In this document: one piece after another, positions 58,811-64,000 of the stretch
How positions within the stretch are numbered: position 1 is the first letter of the stretch
How the letters are laid out: each line of letters starts with the position of its first letter
Assembly: GCF_000317305.3 (NCBI RefSeq)
Contig: NC_023036.2
Coordinates: 1,550,001-1,614,000 of the forward strand
Reading direction: 5' to 3'
DNA from: Mycolicibacterium neoaurum VKM Ac-1815D
GTDB taxonomy: Bacteria > Actinomycetota > Actinomycetes > Mycobacteriales > Mycobacteriaceae
Length of the DNA stretch: 64,000 nt
Program-made: the position numbers and the translations under genes
The notes under the pieces: generated by a model
Told to the model about the DNA's origin: nothing
Database searches by the model: none
Seen by the model: the letters and a program-made list of their open reading frames with translations, nothing else

Positions 58811-59692
58811 ATGAGATTGGCTGTGGGATACCTCGCCACCCCCGGCGGAGCGGATGCGGTCGCGCTGGGCGTCCGATTGGCCAGGAGCCTGGCCGCCGAA
58901 CTGGACATCTGCATGGTGCTGCCCCCCGACCGGGGGGTACCTGCGATGGTGACCACCGGTGGGTACGACGAACTGCTGGCCCAGCAGGCGCATGAGTGGT
59001 TGGCCGATGCGCTGGCGACAGTGCCCGATGACGTCGTCGCACATGCGCATGTGAGTTTCAGCGACTCGGCAGCCGACGGTCTGCTCAGCGAGGTGCGGCG
59101 CCTCGGCGCGCAGGCGGTGATCGTCGGCGGCGCGGGTGGCGGACTGGTCGGCAGTTTCACACTCGGCTCGGTGGTCAACGATCTGCTGCATTCTTCCCAT
59201 GTGCCGGTGGCGGTGGCGCCCAGAGGAACTCGGTCGTCCTCCGCCGCGCGGGTTCGGGAGGTGACATGCGCCATCGGTGAACGCGCCGGTGCCGGTGTGC
59301 TGCTGGACGTGGCGGTACGGGCGTGCGAGCGGGCGCATGTCCCGTTGCGACTGGTGTCGTTGGTCGCCCTCGACCCGATGTTCGGATCACTGCGTGGGGA
59401 TGCCGAGGCGTCGCGCGAGCGCGCGCTCGCCCACGCTCACCGGACCTTGAATGAAGCCAAGGAATCACTGCCCGAGGGCTTTTCGGTCACGGCCACGGTG
59501 GCCGACGGCAGCTCGGTGGAGGATGCCGTGAGCCGACTGCCCTGGCATGACGGGGACGTGATCATGGTCGGCTCCAGCAGATTGGCCGCACCCCGGCGGT
59601 TGTTCCTCGGATCGACGGCGGCCAAGATGCTGCGCGTGCTGGAGGTTCCGATGATCGTCGTACCCAGCACCGCCGACCAGGAGGTCTCGTGA
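58811..59692 (+). CDS. Universal stress protein, tandem USP domains
   Basis: A 293-residue protein with two USP domains (about 1-138 and 147-288). Each ends in an ATP-loop-like signature: first VIVGGAGGGLVGSFTLGSVV, second IMVGSSRLAAPRRLFLGSTA with GSS/ GSTA nucleotide-binding glycines. Its TGA overlaps the permease GTG (GTGA), so it may regulate that transporter. No DosR-type box was seen upstream. Confidence 0.9.
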   Translation: MRLAVGYLATPGGADAVALGVRLARSLAAELDICMVLPPDRGVPAMVTTGGYDELLAQQAHEWLADALATVPDDVVAHAHVSFSDSAADGLLSEVRRLGAQAVIVGGAGGGLVGSFTLGSVVNDLLHSSHVPVAVAPRGTRSSSAARVREVTCAIGERAGAGVLLDVAVRACERAHVPLRLVSLVALDPMFGSLRGDAEASRERALAHAHRTLNEAKESLPEGFSVTATVADGSSVEDAVSRLPWHDGDVIMVGSSRLAAPRRLFLGSTAAKMLRVLEVPMIVVPSTADQEVS

Positions 59693-61212
59693 CCACGAGC
59701 AGTTCGGAAGCGGGCACCGGATCGGTCTCCAAGGGTCTCGCCGAGGGGAAGGTCGGCACCCTGTCCGGTGCCATGCTCGGGATCTCCTGCGTGGCACCGG
59801 GCTATACCCTGACCGCGAGCATCGGGGTGATCGTCGCCGCGGTGGGTCTGAAGATGCCGGCGATCTTCATCGCCGGGTTCATCCCGATGTTCCTTACCGC
59901 CTACGCCTACCGCGAATTGAACTCCCGCACACCGGACTGCGGGGCATCGTTCACCTGGTCCACCAAGGCCTTCGGACCCTACGTGGGATGGATGTGCGGG
60001 TGGGGCATGGTGGTCGCCTCGATCATCGTGTTGTCCAACCTGGCGGCGATCGCCGTCGAATTCTTCTACCTGTTGATCGCGCGCGTGTTCAATCAGCCCG
60101 GCATCGCCGATCTGGCGGGCAATGTCGCGGTCAACATCATCACCACCCTGGTGTTCATCGCACTGGCGACACTGATCGCCAGTCGTGGCATCACGACCAG
60201 CGAGCGCGTCCAGTTCGTGCTGGTGGGTTTTCAGTTGGTCGTGCTGGTGGCGTTCGCGGTCACCGCATTCGTGCACGTGAGCCGTGGCGACGCTCCGGCC
60301 GGCCTGAGCTTCGACCTGGACTGGTTCAACCCCTTTACCGGGCTGACGCTGGCCGTGTTCGCCGTCGGCCTCACCGGCTCGATCTTCGCGTTCTGGGGGT
60401 GGGACACCTGCCTGACCCTCGGTGAGGAATCCAAGGATCCGACCAAGGTGCCGGGACGCGCGGGGCTGTTGTGTGTGACGTCGATCCTGATCACTTATCT
60501 GCTGATCGCGGTCGCCGTGATGATGTACGCCGGCGTCGGCGAGGAGGGGCTCGGCCTGGGCAACCCGGAGAACTCGGAGAATGTCTTCGGTGCGCTGGCC
60601 GACCCGGTGCTGGGTCCGTGGTTCGGTCCGCTGCTCTATCTGGCGGTGTTCGCCTCCTCGGTGGCCAGCCTGCAGACCACCTTCCTGCCCGCGGCCCGCG
60701 CCATGCTCGCGATGGGCGCCTACCGGGCGTTCCCGGCCCGCTTCGCCGAGGTGAGCCCGCGCTTCCTGACCCCGGTGTACTCGACGGTGGTCGCCGGTGT
60801 GGTCACCGCCGGCTTCTACACCGTGGTCAAGCTGTTGTCCGACAATGCGCTCTGGGACACCATCGCCGCGTTGGGCATCATGATCTGCTGGTACTACGGC
60901 ATCACCGCATTCGCCTGCGTCTGGTTCTTCCGGCGTGAGTTGTTCGCCAACGCCCACAACATCATCTTCAAATTCCTGTTCCCGCTGTTGGGTGGGCTGA
61001 TGCTGGCGGTCGTGTTCGTCATCGCGATCGGCGAGAGCATGAATCCGGAGAACGGCAGCGGTGCGGAGATCGGTGGCATCGGGCTGGTGTTCTTCATCGG
61101 ATTCGGCATCCTGGCACTCGGGGCGGTGCTGATGCTCGTGATGCGGGCGCGACGACCGGAGTTCTTCCTCGGCCAGACCCTGAGGCGGGACACCCCGGCG
61201 CTCAAGGAGTAA
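59689..61212 (+). CDS. APC-superfamily amino acid permease
   Basis: A 507-residue transporter with about twelve membrane segments. The N-terminal VGTLSGAMLGISCVAPGYTL is the unwound TM1 substrate site; YRELNSRTPDCGASFTWSTK is the TM2-3 loop of the AspT/YfnA-like APC group; FAFWGWDTCLTLGEESKDP is TM6 region with GWD. The GTG start is coupled to the stress-protein gene. Substrate is unknown; amino acids or amines are typical. A weak hairpin (61211-61225, AACCAG/CTGGTT) follows. Confidence 0.9.
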   Translation: MTTSSSEAGTGSVSKGLAEGKVGTLSGAMLGISCVAPGYTLTASIGVIVAAVGLKMPAIFIAGFIPMFLTAYAYRELNSRTPDCGASFTWSTKAFGPYVGWMCGWGMVVASIIVLSNLAAIAVEFFYLLIARVFNQPGIADLAGNVAVNIITTLVFIALATLIASRGITTSERVQFVLVGFQLVVLVAFAVTAFVHVSRGDAPAGLSFDLDWFNPFTGLTLAVFAVGLTGSIFAFWGWDTCLTLGEESKDPTKVPGRAGLLCVTSILITYLLIAVAVMMYAGVGEEGLGLGNPENSENVFGALADPVLGPWFGPLLYLAVFASSVASLQTTFLPAARAMLAMGAYRAFPARFAEVSPRFLTPVYSTVVAGVVTAGFYTVVKLLSDNALWDTIAALGIMICWYYGITAFACVWFFRRELFANAHNIIFKFLFPLLGGLMLAVVFVIAIGESMNPENGSGAEIGGIGLVFFIGFGILALGAVLMLVMRARRPEFFLGQTLRRDTPALKE

Positions 61213-61306
61213 CCAGGCGCTGGTTGTGTTCGGCGTAAGGGGTTGTGAGATATCCCGATTCTCGGCGAGTCCGCCGATATTTTCGCCGATGACCGCGGCA
61301 TCAGCT

Positions 61307-61690
61307 TTACGGTCGCTGCGGAAGGGTGGGCATCATGCTCGGTGCCTGCCGTTGCGGCGGCATGCCGCCGGGCCCCATCATCGGGCCGGGTCCCATCGTC
61401 ATGCCGGGTCCCATCATCGGGCAACCCCCGCTCGGCCCGTTCTGCCCCATCTGAGCGCTGTGATAGCCGCGGGTCCATCCGTGGTAGCCACCGGTCGCCG
61501 CACCGGCGAAGAACCCGGCACCGAAGATCACCATGACGACGAACAAGACGCCGGTGACGATGCCGACCCAGGCCAAGCTCTGGTAGAGGCGGTTGGGCCG
61601 ACGCTCCGCGTGGTCGAGCCGATTCGTCGTGGCGGTCACTGCGGGCGCGGCGGTGGTGGACGCGTTCGAGGGCTCCGGTGTGTCGGTCAT
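61307..61690 (-). CDS. Single-pass membrane protein with Met/Gly/Pro-rich tail
   Basis: A 127-residue protein. Residues 1-35 are Thr/Ala-rich and cytosolic, one membrane helix follows (LAWVGIVTGVLFVVMVIFGA), then a short Tyr/His stretch (GGYHGWTRGYHSAQ) and a tail with repeated MMGPG blocks (CPMMGPGMTMGPGPMMGP). Met-rich outer tails in other proteins bind Cu(I), so copper handling is possible but unproven. It is convergent with the permease and divergent from dnaE2 (183 bases between starts). No family recognised. Confidence 0.72.
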   Translation of the reverse strand: MTDTPEPSNASTTAAPAVTATTNRLDHAERRPNRLYQSLAWVGIVTGVLFVVMVIFGAGFFAGAATGGYHGWTRGYHSAQMGQNGPSGGCPMMGPGMTMGPGPMMGPGGMPPQRQAPSMMPTLPQRP

Positions 61691-61832
61691 GGTCGGTGTA
61701 CCTCCGTATGCGGACTCGGCTGTGGACTTCCCGCAGTCAGCTCAACTGTGCTGCCGGAGCGATGGCGCGTTCTAGGGTCAATGGACCTCAATTCGGCGCC
61801 CGTGGGCACCCGGCCGATCCGACGCCGATCCG

Positions 61833-61872
61833 CCGCCCATTGTATCGAACAAATGTTCGATACAATGGGCGG
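61833..61872. promoter_or_regulatory. LexA box of dnaE2 inside a 40-base perfect palindrome
   Basis: The core TCGAACAAATGTTCGA (61845-61860) fits the mycobacterial LexA consensus exactly. The symmetry extends outward to 18-base arms (61833-61850 and 61855-61872) around AAAT. The right arm contains TACAAT (61861-61866), a TANNNT -10 that ends six bases before the dnaE2 GTG at 61873, so LexA would cover the promoter and the mRNA would be leaderless. Confidence 0.93.
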
Positions 61873-64000
61873 GTGGGTTGGCACAACGGGCCGCCGAGTT
61901 GGCCGGAGATGGAGCGGGTCCTCAGCAGTAGGCCCCGGGAAAAGTCGCGCCGCTCCGGGTTACCGCTGGAGCCGCCCGGCGATGGTGGTGACGGTCCGGC
62001 CTGGTCGCGCAAACGCGGGGCCTACCTGGCCGACGGGGTGCAGCGCTCCCGATCCTCGGTGCGGTACGCCGAACTGCACGCCCATTCGGCCTACAGCTTC
62101 CTCGACGGGGCCAGCACCCCGGAGGAGATGGTGGAGGAAGCGGCGCGGCTGGGCCTGCGGGCCATAGCGCTGACCGATCATGACGGTCTCTACGGAGTCG
62201 TGCGGTTCGCCGAGGCCGCCCGCGAACTCGATGTGGACACCGTGTTCGGTGCGGAGTTGTCGCTGGGAAACGTGCCCCGCACCGAACAACCCGACCCGCC
62301 GGGGCCGCACCTGCTGGTGCTCGCCCGTGGGCCGGAAGGTTATCGACGGTTGTCCCGTGAGATTTCGTCGGCCCATCTGGCCGGCGGCGAAAAAGGAAAA
62401 CCGCGTTACGATTTCGATGCACTCACCGAAGCCGCCGGTGGTCACTGGCACATCCTCACCGGTTGCCGCAAAGGCCATGTCCGGCAGGCGCTGACTCGTG
62501 GCGGACCCGAAGCCGCCGAGGCGGCGCTGACCGACCTGGTGGACCGGTTCGGGGCCGATCGCGTCAGCGTCGAGCTGACCCATCACGGTCACCCGCTCGA
62601 CGATGAGCGCAATACCGTCCTTGCCGGATTGGCATCGCGATTCGGCCTGGGGCTGATAGCCACCACCGGCGCGCATTTCGCCGTACCCGAGCGGGGTCGA
62701 CTGGCCATGGCGATGGCGGCGATCAGGGCCCGCAACTCGATGGACGACGCGGCCGGGTGGCTGGCGCCACTGGGTGGGGCGCATCTGCGCTCGGGGGAGG
62801 AGATGGCCCGCATCTTCGGAACCGAGATCGTCACCGCCGCTGCCGATCTCGGTGAACAATGCGCCTTCGGCCTAGCGTTGATCGCCCCGCAGCTGCCGCC
62901 GTTCGATGTTCCTCCCGGGCACACCGAGGCCAGCTGGCTGCGCCTGCTGGTGCGCGAGGGGGCGCTGGATCGCTACGGCACGCCCGAGCGCGCACCGAAG
63001 GCGTACCGCCAGATCGAGCACGAGCTGGCCATCATCGAAAAGCTCAACTTCCCAGGCTATTTCCTGGTGGTCCACGACATCACCCGATTCTGCCGAGAAC
63101 GTGACATCCTCTGTCAGGGAAGGGGATCGGCGGCCAACTCCGCGGTCTGCTACGCCCTCAAGGTCACCAATGTCGACCCGATCGCCAACGAGTTGTTGTT
63201 CGAACGCTTCCTGTCGCCGGCGCGCGATGGCCCACCCGATATCGATATCGACATCGAATCGGACCTGCGCGAGGAGGTCATCCAGTACGTCTACGAGAAA
63301 TACGGCCGTGATCACGCCGCCCAGGTGGCCAACGTCATCACCTACCGGGGTCGCAGTTCGGTCCGGGACATGGCCCGTGCGCTGGGTTTTTCGCAGGGGC
63401 AACAGGACGCGTGGAGCAAGCAGATCAGCCGTTGGAACGGGCTTGCCGATTCCCCCGACGTGGAGGACATCCCCGAGCAGGTGGTCGACCTGGCCACCCA
63501 GATCTCCAACCTGCCCCGGCACATGGGCATCCACTCCGGCGGCATGGTGATCTGCGATCGCCCGATCGCCGACGTGTGCCCGGTGGAGTGGGCGCGAATG
63601 GAGAATCGCAGCGTTCTGCAATGGGACAAGGATGACTGTGCGGCAATCGGTTTGGTCAAGTTTGATCTGCTGGGTCTTGGCATGCTGTCGGCCCTGCACT
63701 ATGCCATCGACCTGGCCCGCGAGCACAAGGGTATCGAGGTGGACCTGTCCCGGCTGGACCTGTCGGAGCAGGCCGTCTATGAGATGTTGCAACGCGCCGA
63801 TTCGGTCGGGGTGTTCCAGGTCGAGTCCCGCGCGCAGATGGCCACCCTGCCGCGGCTGAAACCGCGGATGTTCTACGACCTGGTGGTCGAGGTGGCCCTC
63901 ATCCGTCCCGGCCCCATCCAGGGCGGATCGGTGCATCCGTACATCAAGCGGCGCAACGGCGAGGAAGAGGTGACCTACGACCACCCGTCGATGAAACCGG
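61873..64000 (+). CDS. dnaE2: Error-prone DNA polymerase DnaE2, N-terminal part (3' end outside window)
   Basis: An open frame runs from GTG 61873 to the window end, giving 709 residues. It begins GWHNGPPSWPEMERVL, like M. tuberculosis DnaE2 (Rv3370c). The PHP domain starts YAELHAHSAYSFLDGASTPE. The C-family polymerase catalytic Asp pattern is GPPDIDIDIESDLREEVI, and the palm has ICQGRGSAANSAVCYALKV-type sequence (63110-63170). It performs lesion-bypass synthesis with ImuA' and ImuB, whose operon lies 43 kb away and shares the LexA box type. Damage-inducible and leaderless by promoter layout. Confidence 0.97.
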   Translation, partial: MGWHNGPPSWPEMERVLSSRPREKSRRSGLPLEPPGDGGDGPAWSRKRGAYLADGVQRSRSSVRYAELHAHSAYSFLDGASTPEEMVEEAARLGLRAIALTDHDGLYGVVRFAEAARELDVDTVFGAELSLGNVPRTEQPDPPGPHLLVLARGPEGYRRLSREISSAHLAGGEKGKPRYDFDALTEAAGGHWHILTGCRKGHVRQALTRGGPEAAEAALTDLVDRFGADRVSVELTHHGHPLDDERNTVLAGLASRFGLGLIATTGAHFAVPERGRLAMAMAAIRARNSMDDAAGWLAPLGGAHLRSGEEMARIFGTEIVTAAADLGEQCAFGLALIAPQLPPFDVPPGHTEASWLRLLVREGALDRYGTPERAPKAYRQIEHELAIIEKLNFPGYFLVVHDITRFCRERDILCQGRGSAANSAVCYALKVTNVDPIANELLFERFLSPARDGPPDIDIDIESDLREEVIQYVYEKYGRDHAAQVANVITYRGRSSVRDMARALGFSQGQQDAWSKQISRWNGLADSPDVEDIPEQVVDLATQISNLPRHMGIHSGGMVICDRPIADVCPVEWARMENRSVLQWDKDDCAAIGLVKFDLLGLGMLSALHYAIDLAREHKGIEVDLSRLDLSEQAVYEMLQRADSVGVFQVESRAQMATLPRLKPRMFYDLVVEVALIRPGPIQGGSVHPYIKRRNGEEEVTYDHPSMKP

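Noticed and set aside
59437..60957. 506-codon minus-strand frame antisense to the APC permease
   Set aside because: Low-complexity His/Gln/Gly composition and no start signal; the permease on the other strand is clear.

Overview
The window looks like a chromosomal segment of a mycobacterium, most likely a fast-growing, environmental Mycolicibacterium-type species. The evidence is high G+C, many GTG starts, and gene order. The order guaB2-guaB3-choD ... guaA ... imuA'-imuB-iunH-acrA1 ... htdY ... dnaE2 follows the Mycobacterium tuberculosis block Rv3411c to Rv3370c, read in the opposite direction, with long insertions of accessory genes. No rRNA, tRNA, CRISPR array, transposase or integrase was seen.

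Layout. 1-9.9 kb: purine nucleotide synthesis (guaB2, guaB3, guaA), a cholesterol oxidase, a catalase, and a three-gene uracil-catabolism (URC-type) unit of Urc1-like GTP cyclohydrolase II, Urc4-like DUF1688 protein and uracil phosphoribosyltransferase. 10-16.8 kb: a C39-like lipoprotein, a MerR regulator, an esterase, a zinc-ribbon membrane protein coupled to a sedolisin protease, and a small Thr-rich lipoprotein. 16.9-22.4 kb: the SOS mutasome genes imuA'-imuB behind a perfect LexA box, a nucleoside hydrolase and an acyl-CoA reductase-like double SDR. 22.5-27.3 kb: mixed accessory genes (LysE exporter, orphan Imm5-like protein, hydrolase, methyltransferase, secreted peptide, TipA-like regulator). 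27.4-31.6 kb: an iron-type ABC importer with an MFS gene behind an IdeR-like box.

31.7-35.4 kb: a TetR/DUF1348 pair with two near-identical operators, a Tat-type catalase-like peroxidase with cytochrome b561, and another TetR. 35.4-48.5 kb: a catabolic island. The plus-strand operon holds a molybdopterin oxidoreductase, ferredoxin-ferredoxin reductase, acetoacetate decarboxylase-like protein, acyl-CoA dehydrogenase and benzaldehyde-lyase-like ThDP enzyme. It converges on a minus-strand set of FAD monooxygenase, VOC dioxygenase-like protein and FAH hydrolase under a PucR-type regulator.

48.6-57.7 kb: a reactive-sulfur region with TauE, sulfide:quinone oxidoreductase, persulfide dioxygenase-rhodanese, rhodanese, YeeE-type transporter, a CstR-like repressor and an MmpS-MmpL pair. 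Four matching palindromes (TACCC-N4-GGGTA type) sit upstream of these units, so I infer a CstR regulon that has captured an MmpS/MmpL exporter. 57.8-64 kb: htdY, a USP-permease pair, a Met-rich membrane protein, and dnaE2 (cut by the window end) whose LexA box is the core of a 40-nt palindrome touching the start codon. Several genes (guaA, the C39-like lipoprotein, iunH, the TetR at 32.3 kb, dnaE2) have a TANNNT -10 element exactly six bases before the start codon, which suggests leaderless mRNAs.
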